Below are positions 1 to 8,358 of a stretch of DNA of 64,000 nt, one piece after another. A model generated the notes under the pieces. That model made no database searches. It had not been told where the DNA came from and saw only the letters and a list, made by a program, of their open reading frames with translations. The DNA is from Amphritea sp. (GTDB taxonomy: Bacteria > Pseudomonadota > Gammaproteobacteria > Pseudomonadales > Balneatricaceae), in NCBI RefSeq assembly GCF_016744155.1, contig NZ_JADGEW010000005.1, positions 1 through 64,000 of the forward strand. Direction: 5' to 3'. A program made the position numbers and the translations under genes. Positions within the stretch are counted from its first letter, which is position 1. The number at the start of each line of letters is the position of its first letter.

Positions 1-14
1 AGTCCTAGGTGATA

Positions 15-1436
15 ATGATAATTAATACTGAGTTGAAGGTTTTAGCAATAGGCCGAGTTTTTCAGGTTGTTATTGCACTTGCTATCATAAAAGTTGCAAC
101 GCAACTGCTAGATGCAGCTGAGATGGGTAATTTTTATTTAATAACAAGTGTAACAGGTTTTTTTGGGCTTTTCCTTGTTAATCCCATAGGGCAGTATATT
201 AATAGAAAAACTCATCGGTGGTTTGATGAATCGAAGTTGTTGAATGTTCTCTTTTTATATAATATTTATTTGTTGTTTATTTCTTTTTTTTCAGTGTTAG
301 TTGTTTGGCTTTTGTTTTATCTTGGCGTTGGTAGAGGTTTCGATTTATTTCATATGTCAATTTGTGTTGCAGTGTTTGTTTATTTTAATTCATGCAATCA
401 AACTTTGATTCCTATGCTTAATATGCTCGGAAAACGGCTTCCATTTGTTTTGTTTACTTTAATTTCCCAATTGCTCTATTTAATTATTGCTTATGCACTT
501 GTTATTGTATTTGAGGCTAAAGCTGTTTATTGGTTTTTAGGCCAAGGCATTGCCTTTGGAATATCTGCTATTGGTTCTTATGTATATTTCGTTAAGAAAG
601 TACAGTATAACTTTTCTTTTGCTAATGCTGTTAAAATGATTAATCTTTCCAGTTTTTCTTATATTTATAAATTCTCATTTCCTCTTTCAATAGGCGTATT
701 GTTTTTTTGGCTTCAAACCCAATCATATGGAATTTTAGTTGAGAAATATTTGGGATCTGAATTTCTCGGTTTTTTGGGTGTAGGGTTAGTTGTTGCTATG
801 GCTGTTTCTTCTTCTTTTGAATCTTTAACCATGCAATATCTATATCCGAAAATTTATAAAAGTATGGATAATGATCTTGAGTTTTCAGTTATGATATCGA
901 AGGTGATTAACTTGATAGTCCCTATTTACTTTTTCCTGGCTATATTTTTATCATTTCAAGCTTTGTTTTTAGTTGCTATTCTTGTTGATGAAAAATACGT
1001 TGGCTCCTATGTATATACAATATTTGGAGCTTGGATTGCTTTCTTTACAATGTCATCAAATATATTAGCCAATATTGCTCATGCAAAATTAAAAACTAAA
1101 GAGTTAATTTATTCACATGTCACGGGCGGTATTACCGCAGTTGTTTTCTTAATTATTTCTGTTGATTCCGGTAATTATGAATTATATGTACCTTCGTCTT
1201 TGCTTTTTGCTAGCGCTCTTGCTTTTATAGTAATGTTGTTTCGTATGAATAAAATAGTGAAAGTTTGTATAAAAATTAGTAGTTTTTTCTATGCTATTGT
1301 TTTTTCTATGCCATTTTCTTTGTCTTTAGCTTTATATGATTTTTCTGGAGATGTCTTTTACTTGATGAGTGTTTTGTTTGTATTTGGATTGTATTTTTTA
1401 TTAATGCTATATGTCTGGATAAAGAGAAATGGATAG
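15..1436 (+). CDS. Wzx-like polysaccharide flippase (MATE/PST superfamily)
   Basis: This is an integral membrane protein of about 473 residues made almost entirely of hydrophobic segments (roughly 12-14), with short charged loops. That is the pattern of O-antigen/lipid-linked oligosaccharide flippases (Wzx), which move undecaprenyl-PP-linked repeat units to the periplasm. No single motif proves the family; the call rests on topology, length and the three glycosyltransferases that follow. An in-frame GTG exists at 9, but the ATG at 15 has an AGGTG Shine-Dalgarno-like stretch just upstream and is preferred. The DNA is very AT-rich compared with the core genes further on, which is typical of transferred O-antigen genes. 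The stop overlaps the next start by 8 bases. Confidence 0.75.
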   Translation: MIINTELKVLAIGRVFQVVIALAIIKVATQLLDAAEMGNFYLITSVTGFFGLFLVNPIGQYINRKTHRWFDESKLLNVLFLYNIYLLFISFFSVLVVWLLFYLGVGRGFDLFHMSICVAVFVYFNSCNQTLIPMLNMLGKRLPFVLFTLISQLLYLIIAYALVIVFEAKAVYWFLGQGIAFGISAIGSYVYFVKKVQYNFSFANAVKMINLSSFSYIYKFSFPLSIGVLFFWLQTQSYGILVEKYLGSEFLGFLGVGLVVAMAVSSSFESLTMQYLYPKIYKSMDNDLEFSVMISKVINLIVPIYFFLAIFLSFQALFLVAILVDEKYVGSYVYTIFGAWIAFFTMSSNILANIAHAKLKTKELIYSHVTGGITAVVFLIISVDSGNYELYVPSSLLFASALAFIVMLFRMNKIVKVCIKISSFFYAIVFSMPFSLSLALYDFSGDVFYLMSVLFVFGLYFLLMLYVWIKRNG

Positions 1437-2439
1437 TTTGATTGAAGCTCCACTAGTTTGTATTTGTATCCCAAATTACAACAACGAAACTACTTTATCA
1501 CAGACTTTGGATAGTCTTGTAAATCAAACTTATAAGAATATTATTATTCAAGTATTTGATAATGCATCTACTGATAAAAGTGTCTGTATACTACGAAAAT
1601 ATGAGGAAAAATATACTAATATTGAGGTCTTCTATAATGAAAAAAATATAGGAGGTGAAGCAAACTTCTCTAAATGTATTGAACATATGAAAGGTGATTT
1701 CTCTGCTATCTATCATAGTGACGATGTTTATATGCCAACTATAGTAGAAGAGGAAGTATTGGCTCTTTTGGAACACGATATCAGTGCTGTATTTACTGGA
1801 GGGTGTGTTATTGATGGAAGCGGAAGGGTAACTGGGAATATTAAGATTCCAAAAGAGTTTATGCATACTGATGGGTTTTTTAAGCTGTCTTTTATCGAAC
1901 TGATTTTCTCAAATTTGAAAAATGATAATTTTTTAATTTGCCCAACGGCTATGGCTAAAACAAAAGTATATACGGATGTTATTGGGCAATGGGATGGTCG
2001 TAATTATAAGACAGCCGCTGATGTTGATATTTGGCTTCGTTTTGCAGAATTAAATTCCATTGGTGTAATTACAAAACATCTCATTAAGTATCGACTTTCA
2101 AAAAATAGTTTCTCATTTAGGCGTTTAAAAACAAGAGTTTCTTCTAAGGACTTTTTTTTGGTGATGGATGACTATATTTCTAGAACTGATGTTAACAAGA
2201 AAGTTAGTAAACGATTACATGACAATTATTGTTTTTTGAAGTTTAAAGATCATGTCGTGATTGAAAGGAATAGTATCATAAATGGTATTGTAACTTCTAA
2301 TAACATTGACATTGACTTCGTTGTTATGAAACAGTCTTTTGATAGTTTTAAGAATTTTTTATGTGTCTTTGCCGCTATTTTATTTAAGGTTTTCAATTAT
2401 AATAAATTATTATCAAGATTTGTTCGGTTGTTCAAATGA
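1429..2439 (+). CDS. GT2 family glycosyltransferase (GT-A fold)
   Basis: A 336-residue cytoplasmic glycosyltransferase. The N-terminus has the GT2 signature CICIPNYNNETTLSQTLDSL (residues about 10-29), and an SDD-type nucleotide-sugar/metal-binding motif (YHSDDVY) lies near residue 97. It probably adds one sugar of the surface-polysaccharide repeat unit onto a lipid-linked acceptor. Donor and acceptor cannot be read from the sequence. Its start overlaps the flippase stop and its stop overlaps the next start (ATGA), so it is translated as part of one operon. Composition is AT-rich like its neighbours. Confidence 0.85.
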   Translation: MDSLIEAPLVCICIPNYNNETTLSQTLDSLVNQTYKNIIIQVFDNASTDKSVCILRKYEEKYTNIEVFYNEKNIGGEANFSKCIEHMKGDFSAIYHSDDVYMPTIVEEEVLALLEHDISAVFTGGCVIDGSGRVTGNIKIPKEFMHTDGFFKLSFIELIFSNLKNDNFLICPTAMAKTKVYTDVIGQWDGRNYKTAADVDIWLRFAELNSIGVITKHLIKYRLSKNSFSFRRLKTRVSSKDFFLVMDDYISRTDVNKKVSKRLHDNYCFLKFKDHVVIERNSIINGIVTSNNIDIDFVVMKQSFDSFKNFLCVFAAILFKVFNYNKLLSRFVRLFK

Positions 2440-3212
2440 AAATTTCTATAATTATCCCTCTGTATAATTCAGAAAAATCTATTGTTCGAGCATTAGATAG
2501 TGTTGTAAATCAAATAAAACATGGATTTGATGTTGAGATAATAGTAATTGATGATGCCAGTGATGATTGTTCTTTTAAACTAGTTGAATTGTTTATTTCA
2601 AATTATTCTGGTGAGTTTACTTTCAAGGTAGTAAAAAACTCTCTTAATCAGGGTGTATCTAAGTCTCGAAATTTGGGGGTTAGCCTTAGTTCAGGAGACT
2701 ATATTGCCTTTCTCGACTCGGATGACCGATTTCATGAGAATAAATTAGCTATAATTGAACCGCTGCTAGCCAATAATTCAATTGATTTTCTATTCCATTC
2801 ATTTAGTCATGAAAGTTCAGTGGTAAATAAGGCTTCTGCTCTATCATTTGTTAAGTTAAATATGTTTTTCCCTTTTGTGAATCTGGTTAAGAATTTAATT
2901 TGCACTCCTTGTGTTATTGTAAAGAATAATACTGATTATCGGTTTAATGAATCAATGACTCATATGGAAGACCTTGAGCTTTGGACTTCGATTATGTTAA
3001 AGCCTAAAATCAATATCTATCAATTAAAAGAAAAATTGACCATACTCGGACATGTGGCTAATGAAGGGGATGGGCTTTCCTCAAATCGTTCTGCTATGAG
3101 AAGTATGGAGTTAGTAATGTTTTTGTCTTTAGCAAATAAATTTTTATCAGTGAAGTTATTGTTGCCAGTGTATTATATTATACATAAAATCAAGTCTATT
3201 CTTAAAGATTGA
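2436..3212 (+). CDS. GT2 family glycosyltransferase
   Basis: A 258-residue GT2 enzyme opening with IIIPLYNSEKSIVRALDSV (from residue 5), followed by the ASDD loop and the LDSDD motif (near residue 93) that coordinate the metal and nucleotide-sugar diphosphate. It is expected to transfer a sugar during assembly of the O-antigen or capsule repeat. The start codon overlaps the previous stop in an ATGA arrangement, so translation is coupled. It is shorter than the upstream GT2. About 160 AT-rich bases with no visible gene separate it from the next gene, which may carry its own promoter. Confidence 0.85.
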   Translation: MKISIIIPLYNSEKSIVRALDSVVNQIKHGFDVEIIVIDDASDDCSFKLVELFISNYSGEFTFKVVKNSLNQGVSKSRNLGVSLSSGDYIAFLDSDDRFHENKLAIIEPLLANNSIDFLFHSFSHESSVVNKASALSFVKLNMFFPFVNLVKNLICTPCVIVKNNTDYRFNESMTHMEDLELWTSIMLKPKINIYQLKEKLTILGHVANEGDGLSSNRSAMRSMELVMFLSLANKFLSVKLLLPVYYIIHKIKSILKD

Positions 3213-3372
3213 AAATTTAAAGACTTGAGAATTGTTTAGAGAGTTTTCGAGTTATATTTTTCTTAACACAGTTTGATTATCCATATGTTTAAGTAATCAT
3301 GTGATGATTGAAGCGGTTTTTATATATAAATACTAGTGTTTCTGTTGGTGCTTTTTATTAAGGTTTACGATA

Positions 3373-4143
3373 ATGGATCATATGTACATCTCTATTGTTT
3401 CTCATGGGAATGATGATGATATAATTGATAATTTGAATCTGAAAGAAATTAACTCTCTTTCTAATGTGACTGTCATTATTCGGGATAATCTATCAAGTCA
3501 GAGGTTGAGTAAATATTGTTCATCCAATAATTTTGAATACAATTCTTCTGATTTGTGCTTGGGATTTGGTTCTAATAATAATATTAATTTTAAAGTTTCT
3601 CGTGATCTTGGTATGAGTGATAATGATTGCTTTGTTGTATGTAATCCTGATCTAAATATATCTGCAAAAATGATTAATGATCTGTTTTCTCGCATTAGTG
3701 GCCAATCTAGTCAAATCTACTCAATTAATCTTTTCTTTGATGATGAATTTTCCATTATGGAATATTCGATCAGAAAGTTCCCAACATTTCTTTCCTTTTT
3801 TAATGTTTTAAAAGGTAAGTCTTTCACTGATCCGTACGATAAAGCTGATTTGGAAGATGGTTCAATAGTCGATTGGGCTGCAGGTTCATTCTTAGTTTTT
3901 GATGCTGGTCTTTATGAGAAATTAGGTGGGTTCGATGAAAAATATTTCATGTATTTCGAAGATGTAGATATCTGTTATAGAGCTAAGAGAGTATTTTTTC
4001 AGGATGTTGTTTATTTGAGAGATATTATAGCTACTCATCAAGGTGGCTATAAAAATCGAAATATTTTTTCAAAGCATTTTAGATGGTATTTTTCTAGTCT
4101 TTTTAGATTCTTGTTTAAAAGTACATTTGGAATAATGAAATGA
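3373..4143 (+). CDS. GT2 glycosyltransferase, WbbL/rhamnosyltransferase-like
   Basis: A 256-residue glycosyltransferase. It differs from the two upstream GT2 genes: it has CNPDLNIS in the donor-binding region (near residue 95), the WAAGSFLVF segment, and the GGFDEKYFMYFEDVDICYR motif (about residues 187-206) typical of WbbL-type rhamnosyl and related transferases. The sugar transferred is not certain. The AAGG at 3360-3363 is correctly spaced for ATG 3373; the ATG at 3382 is an alternative. The stop overlaps the next start (ATGA). AT-rich composition continues to this gene and then fades. Confidence 0.82.
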   Translation: MDHMYISIVSHGNDDDIIDNLNLKEINSLSNVTVIIRDNLSSQRLSKYCSSNNFEYNSSDLCLGFGSNNNINFKVSRDLGMSDNDCFVVCNPDLNISAKMINDLFSRISGQSSQIYSINLFFDDEFSIMEYSIRKFPTFLSFFNVLKGKSFTDPYDKADLEDGSIVDWAAGSFLVFDAGLYEKLGGFDEKYFMYFEDVDICYRAKRVFFQDVVYLRDIIATHQGGYKNRNIFSKHFRWYFSSLFRFLFKSTFGIMK

Positions 4144-5090
4144 AAATTTTGTTAACTGGATCTACGGGTTTTCTAGGTAGCGCCCTACTATCTGAATTGG
4201 TTAATAGAGGTGCTGAATTAATTACAATTGGTCGCGACAAAAATAAACAAAAGAGTCATGATTATATTTATACAGAAAATCTTTCTTCAGAATCTCAGTT
4301 CAATCTAGATGCTCATAAATGTGATGTCGCTATTCATTGTGCTGCCCGTGTTCATGTAATGAACGAAAGCAGTATCAATCCTCTTGATGAATTTCGTAAA
4401 GTGAATGTTTACGGAACCCTATTTTTAGCCCAACAAGCTGCAGCTTCAGGTATTAAGCGTTTTATATTCATTAGCTCAATAAAAGTTAATGGTGAATCTA
4501 CTAGTTATTTACCAGCCTTCACTGAGTACTCTGCTCTCGCGCCAGAAGACCCATATTCTATTTCTAAAAAGGAGGCCGAAGATGGTTTGCGCAAAATATC
4601 ACGTGATACAGGCATGGAAGTCGTTATACTACGACCTCCACTTGTTTATGGTCCGGGAGTAAAGGCGAATTTTTATAACTTATTGAAATTAGCAAATACG
4701 GGTTTTCCGTTGCCTTTTGGCGCTGTGCATAACTTTCGAAGTATGATTTACGTAGGCAATTTGGTTGATTTTATTTTAACGTGTATTGATCATCCAGCTG
4801 CGGCAAATCAAACGTTTTTGCTTTCAGATCGAAGGGATTTGTCGCTTGCAGAGTTGTTAATTTTATTACGTAAAAGTATGGATAGACCTATTCGATTGAT
4901 ACCCGTTCCTATTTTTGTATTTCGTGTTGCAGGTTTTGTTACAGGTAAAGGTGCCTATATCGACCGTTTGGTAGGGTCGTTACAACTTGATGGCAGTAAG
5001 TCGCAAGAATTATTAAATTGGCAACCGCCATTCTCGGTCGAACAAGGAATTAAGGCGACAGCTGACTATTTTTTAAAGGGTGAAGAGTAA
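4140..5090 (+). CDS. NAD(P)-dependent 4-keto-sugar reductase/epimerase (WbpV/WreQ-like SDR)
   Basis: A 316-residue extended short-chain dehydrogenase. It shows the N-terminal Rossmann motif GSTGFLGSA (residues 7-15), a serine followed by the catalytic pair in DPYSISKKEAE (YxxxK), and the LRPPLVYGPG segment of the sugar epimerase/dehydratase family. Together with the downstream phosphoglycosyl transferase and WbpM-type dehydratase this matches the wbpV/wreQ position in QuiNAc loci, where the enzyme reduces UDP-4-keto-6-deoxy-GlcNAc to UDP-QuiNAc. That assignment is by family and context; a C4 epimerase role on a different sugar is the alternative. Its start overlaps the preceding stop. Confidence 0.8.
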   Translation: MKILLTGSTGFLGSALLSELVNRGAELITIGRDKNKQKSHDYIYTENLSSESQFNLDAHKCDVAIHCAARVHVMNESSINPLDEFRKVNVYGTLFLAQQAAASGIKRFIFISSIKVNGESTSYLPAFTEYSALAPEDPYSISKKEAEDGLRKISRDTGMEVVILRPPLVYGPGVKANFYNLLKLANTGFPLPFGAVHNFRSMIYVGNLVDFILTCIDHPAAANQTFLLSDRRDLSLAELLILLRKSMDRPIRLIPVPIFVFRVAGFVTGKGAYIDRLVGSLQLDGSKSQELLNWQPPFSVEQGIKATADYFLKGEE

Positions 5091-5091
5091 T

Positions 5092-5640
5092 ATGCTACGT
5101 ATGCTAGATGTTTTTTTTGCATTACTGGGACTTTTTTTCGGTTTCCCTGTGTTATTGCTTATTTATATTATTGGTTTGTTTGATACTGGTTCTCCTCTTT
5201 TTCGTCAAGAAAGACTGGGGCGCTTTCAAAAGCCTTTTGTCTTAATTAAGTTCCGGACCATGAAGTTGAATACTGTATCTGTTGCAACGCATTTGGCTAG
5301 TCGTTCCTCAATTACCAAGTTTGGAAACTTTCTTCGTCGAACGAAGTTGGATGAGCTTCCGCAACTATGGAATGTTTTGAAAGGTGAGATGAGCTTGGTG
5401 GGCCCGCGCCCGGGATTGCTTACTCAGAAAGAGTTGATCATCGAGCGGGATAAATTAGGTGTTTATGACGCTCGTCCAGGTATTACTGGAATGGCTCAGG
5501 TTAATAAAATTGATATGTCGACTCCTGAGTTGTTAGCAAAATTTGACAAAAAAATGATAGTGTCTATGTCGTTAAAGGATTATTTTAGGTATCTGTTCCT
5601 GACAGTGCTAGGACATGGTTCTGGCGATAGAATTCAGTGA
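5092..5640 (+). CDS. Short phosphoglycosyl transferase, initiating (PglC/WreU-like bacterial sugar transferase)
   Basis: A monotopic phosphoglycosyl transferase of about 182 residues with one N-terminal hydrophobic re-entrant helix (about residues 5-28), followed by LFRQERLG, KFRTMK, LDELPQLWNVLKGEMSLVG and GPRPG. These are the family's catalytic Asp-Glu pair and phosphate-binding elements. It should transfer a sugar-1-phosphate, plausibly QuiNAc-1-P or its keto form, to undecaprenyl phosphate and so start repeat-unit synthesis. It is the minimal-length (PglC-like) version, without the extra N-terminal domain of WcaJ/WbaP. A GTG at 5080 is in frame, but ATG 5092 has better upstream context. 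Confidence 0.88.
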   Translation: MLRMLDVFFALLGLFFGFPVLLLIYIIGLFDTGSPLFRQERLGRFQKPFVLIKFRTMKLNTVSVATHLASRSSITKFGNFLRRTKLDELPQLWNVLKGEMSLVGPRPGLLTQKELIIERDKLGVYDARPGITGMAQVNKIDMSTPELLAKFDKKMIVSMSLKDYFRYLFLTVLGHGSGDRIQ

Positions 5641-5669
5641 TTTTCTAGTTTATAGATTGGGGTTTAACT

Positions 5670-7589
5670 TTGCTTCAGAAGTTGCTTGATTCTAAGCGTA
5701 AGCTTAAAAAAACCATATTTGTCTTATTGGATCTGGTTTTATTGCCGATATGCTGCTGGCTCAGTTATGCGCTTCGTTATGGTGATTGGACAGCTAATAA
5801 TTTTGTTCATTGGCCTGCATATATACTTGCCCCTATTATCTTCATTCCTATTTTTATTAGGATGGGAATGTATAGGGCGGTTATACGATACATAGGTTAT
5901 CGTGCACTTTGGACTGTTGTAAAGGCGGTGACTCTATCCTTATTAATTTGGGCTGTAGCTACTTACTTGCTGGGGCTTGAGTATAATACCCCTCGCTCGG
6001 TTATTTTGATTTTCTGGATTGTCTCTATTTTAGTCATCGGTGGTAGTCGTATGATTGCGCGCTGGCTTATATTGCATCAATTTCCTGGTGGTGAAGGTAA
6101 CGCAAAACTCTCTACTGAGCGTGTGCTTATTTATGGTGCTGGCTCTGCGGGGCGTCAGCTGGCAACAGCGCTTTATCATTCCAACGAGTTTTCTGCTATT
6201 GCGTTTATAGACGATGACAACTCTCTCTCAGGAATGGACATTAACGGGGTTCGAATTTATAAGTCTGTAGATATTCCTGCGTTAGTCGAGCGCTTTGATA
6301 TTGATTCTGTTTTGTTGGCTATCCCTTCTTCTTCAAGGCGTAGACGAAAAGAAGTTATTGATTCGCTTAATGAGCTCCATATACGAGCTCTGACACTTCC
6401 AGCCTTATCTGATATTGCTGGTGGTAAGATCAGTATGAGTGATGTTCGTGAGGTTGATATTGCCGATCTGCTTGGGCGTGAAGAGGTTCAACCCGATAAA
6501 GCATTGCTTGATGCCTGTATTCATGATCAGGCAGTGTTGGTTACAGGAGCAGGTGGGTCTATCGGTTCTGAGCTCTGTCGTCAGATTATTAAGCAGAAAC
6601 CTCGCTGTCTTGTGTTTTTCGAACAATCCGAGTTTGGTCTATATAGTATAGAGCGAGAAATAACTAAGCTTGCTGGGTCTGGTGTCCGCGTTATTCCTGT
6701 GCTCGGCTCTGTTCTTGATTTAGCTCATCTGATTAAGGTAATGCAGCAGTATAGTATTGATACTGTTTACCATGCGGCCGCATATAAGCATGTACCTTTA
6801 GTAGAGAGTAATATGATTGCTGGAGTGCGCAATAACCTTGTAGGGACTTGGAATGCAGCAGAAGCAGCAATTAAGTGTCAGGTTAAAAACTTTGTGCTGA
6901 TATCCACGGATAAAGCGGTACGACCAACCAATGTTATGGGTGCAAGTAAGCGTTTTGCTGAGCTTGTTTTGCAAGCATTAAGCAAGCGTGAACAGGACAG
7001 TGATATCCGCTTCGCGATGGTTCGCTTTGGTAATGTGCTGGGGTCTTCTGGATCCGTAATTCCACTGTTCCGTCAACAAATAAGTGAAGGGGGGCCTGTT
7101 ACGGTTACTGATCCTGAAATAACCCGGTATTTCATGACGATTCCTGAAGCTTCTTCTCTTGTTATACAGGCTGGATCAATGGGGTGTTCTGGTGATGTGT
7201 TTGTTTTGGATATGGGGGAGCCGGTTAAAATAAAAAACCTTGCCAGGCAGATGATTAATCTGACCGGTCTGTCAGTGCGTGATGTCAATTATCCAGATGG
7301 TGATATTGAGATTATTTACACAGGTATACGTGATGGTGAGAAGCTCTACGAAGAGTTGCTCATAGGTGACAATGTTCAGAAAACTGATCACCCTATGATT
7401 ATGTGTGCTGAAGAAGTGATGGTTGACTGGGTTCTGCTAAAATTAATTATCGAGCAGATGGAGTGTGCCCTGAATAACTTTGATTATGAGAAGGTTAGAT
7501 CAATACTTCTTGAGACAGTTAATGGCTATAACCCGCAGCATGAAATCAAAGATCCCATGTATCAGCAGTCATCTTCTTCTATTTCTTAG
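5670..7589 (+). CDS. wbpM: Membrane-bound UDP-GlcNAc 4,6-dehydratase, WbpM/FlaA1-CapD type
   Basis: A 639-residue protein with about four N-terminal membrane helices (residues 15-125), a first nucleotide-binding domain (LIYGAGSAGRQL, 153-164) and a C-terminal SDR catalytic domain (TGAGGSIG, 292-299; STDKAVRPTNVMGASK, in which Met takes the place of the usual catalytic Tyr, as in WbpM). WbpM converts UDP-GlcNAc to UDP-4-keto-6-deoxy-GlcNAc, the precursor of QuiNAc and FucNAc. As in many Pseudomonas O-antigen loci it sits last in the cluster. Translation appears to begin at a TTG (5670) about eight bases after GGGG; no better start is visible upstream. Confidence 0.92.
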   Translation: MLQKLLDSKRKLKKTIFVLLDLVLLPICCWLSYALRYGDWTANNFVHWPAYILAPIIFIPIFIRMGMYRAVIRYIGYRALWTVVKAVTLSLLIWAVATYLLGLEYNTPRSVILIFWIVSILVIGGSRMIARWLILHQFPGGEGNAKLSTERVLIYGAGSAGRQLATALYHSNEFSAIAFIDDDNSLSGMDINGVRIYKSVDIPALVERFDIDSVLLAIPSSSRRRRKEVIDSLNELHIRALTLPALSDIAGGKISMSDVREVDIADLLGREEVQPDKALLDACIHDQAVLVTGAGGSIGSELCRQIIKQKPRCLVFFEQSEFGLYSIEREITKLAGSGVRVIPVLGSVLDLAHLIKVMQQYSIDTVYHAAAYKHVPLVESNMIAGVRNNLVGTWNAAEAAIKCQVKNFVLISTDKAVRPTNVMGASKRFAELVLQALSKREQDSDIRFAMVRFGNVLGSSGSVIPLFRQQISEGGPVTVTDPEITRYFMTIPEASSLVIQAGSMGCSGDVFVLDMGEPVKIKNLARQMINLTGLSVRDVNYPDGDIEIIYTGIRDGEKLYEELLIGDNVQKTDHPMIMCAEEVMVDWVLLKLIIEQMECALNNFDYEKVRSILLETVNGYNPQHEIKDPMYQQSSSSIS

Positions 7590-7771
7590 CTGCCGCTTCT
7601 TTTGGTTCATTGCCAGGCTGTAGGGTTTTCCTTGGTGTTACTGATTCATAAAATGCTTCTAGTTAAAGTTTGATGGGTATTTAAATTAGAGCCCGTTCCG
7701 TCACTATAGCTAAGCCTTTTCTCCTGCTAATTGAGAAAGAGAACGCTTTTAGAATAGGTACTTGTACAGGG
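7590..7771. other. Gene-free spacer after the polysaccharide locus
   Basis: I see no convincing coding region, tRNA-like sequence or strong terminator in this stretch. It separates the wbpM-like gene from the tRNA-derived repeat tract. Both neighbours point toward it, so it is a convergent junction. Confidence 0.5.
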
Positions 7772-8135
7772 GGAGTCTTGCGGGTATTGAACCTGCGTCC
7801 TGCTCAGTTCTCATAGAGAATGAGTTGGATATATTTTTATAAGGGTGTGGCTTGGGGGCTTGAACCTGCGGCCCGCTTAGCTCTTATAGAGAATGAGTCG
7901 GATGCATTTGTATAAAGGTGTGGGCCTTGCGAGACTTGAGTCTGTGACAGGTCTATCCCTATTGCAGGTGAGTCTTGTTTGATTTAGAGGGGTGGTGGGA
8001 CTTGAACCTGCGACCTGCTCAGTTCATATAAAGAGTGAGTCGGATGCATTTGTATAAAGGTGGTGGGCCTTGCGAGACTTGAGCCTGTGACAGGTCTATT
8101 TCTATTGCAGGTGAATCTTGTTTGATCTGAAGGGG
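7772..8135 (-). repeat. Tandem array of degenerate tRNA-derived copies downstream of tRNA-Ile2
   Basis: Five imperfect repeat units lie directly 3' of the intact tRNA gene and are read on its strand. The T-arm block GACTTGAACCTGCGACCTGC (plus-strand reading) is exact in the unit at about 7994-8061 and decayed in those starting at about 7772 and 7851. Units at about 7921-7992 and 8062-8134 keep the CCA end, acceptor strand and T arm (TGGTGGGCCTTGCG-like) but then diverge. The two unit types alternate, giving a higher-order period of about 141-142 bases. Several copies retain GAGTCGGATGC from the anticodon arm. None can fold as a complete tRNA. Confidence 0.8.
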
Positions 8136-8212
8136 TGGTGGGCCTTGCGGGACTTGAACCTGCGACCTGCCGATTATGAGTCGGATGCTCTAACCAACTG
8201 AGCTAAAGGCCC
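8136..8212 (-). tRNA. ileX: tRNA-Ile2 (anticodon CAU, lysidine-modified type), CCA encoded
   Basis: The minus strand reads as a full cloverleaf: acceptor GGGCCTT pairing with AAGGCCC, D arm containing AGCTCAGTTGGTTAGAGC, anticodon loop CTCATAA with CAT at 8176-8178, T arm GCAGGTTCAAGTCCCGC, discriminator A and an encoded CCA. A CAU anticodon could mean Met or Ile2. The TTCAAGTCC T loop resembles E. coli ileX, which also lies beside rpoD, so Ile2 is preferred and tilS would modify C34. Elongator tRNA-Met is the alternative. Confidence 0.88.
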
Positions 8213-8249
8213 CCATGTGATATGACTTCTACGGTGTCAGTATAAATAT

Positions 8250-8274
8250 CAAAGCTTGTTCGCTTTGCTTTTTT
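8250..8274 (+). terminator. Possible plus-strand hairpin with T-run
   Basis: CAAAGC (8250-8255) and GCTTTG (8262-8267) form a 6-bp stem followed by CTTTTTT. It faces rightward and could stop transcripts arriving from the polysaccharide locus before they run antisense into rpoD. The stem is short, so this is a weak call. Confidence 0.35.
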
Positions 8275-8307
8275 ACCGAGGAAAGAAGCCACTCTCTTGG
8301 AGAGGAC

Positions 8308-8335
8308 GCCCATAATACCACAGGATATTATGGGC
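8308..8335. repeat. Perfect inverted repeat between rpoD and the tRNA
   Basis: GCCCATAATA and TATTATGGGC form a perfect 10-bp stem around an 8-base loop, just after the rpoD stop. There is no U-run on the minus strand, so it may be a processing or transcript-stabilising hairpin rather than a classical terminator. Confidence 0.6.
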
Positions 8336-8358
8336 GCAACGGTCTGATTTAAAAGATT

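Noticed and set aside
11-29. Fur-box-like GATAATGATAATTAA at the left edge
   Set aside because: The match decays in the second half and the sequence forms the start codons of the flippase; AT-rich chance similarity is more likely.
6405-7288. Small frames inside the wbpM-like gene on both strands
   Set aside because: They overlap a clear 639-residue enzyme and have no family features.
7772-8135. CRISPR array reading of the repeat tract
   Set aside because: Units are divergent, have no unique spacers of constant size and match the adjacent tRNA.
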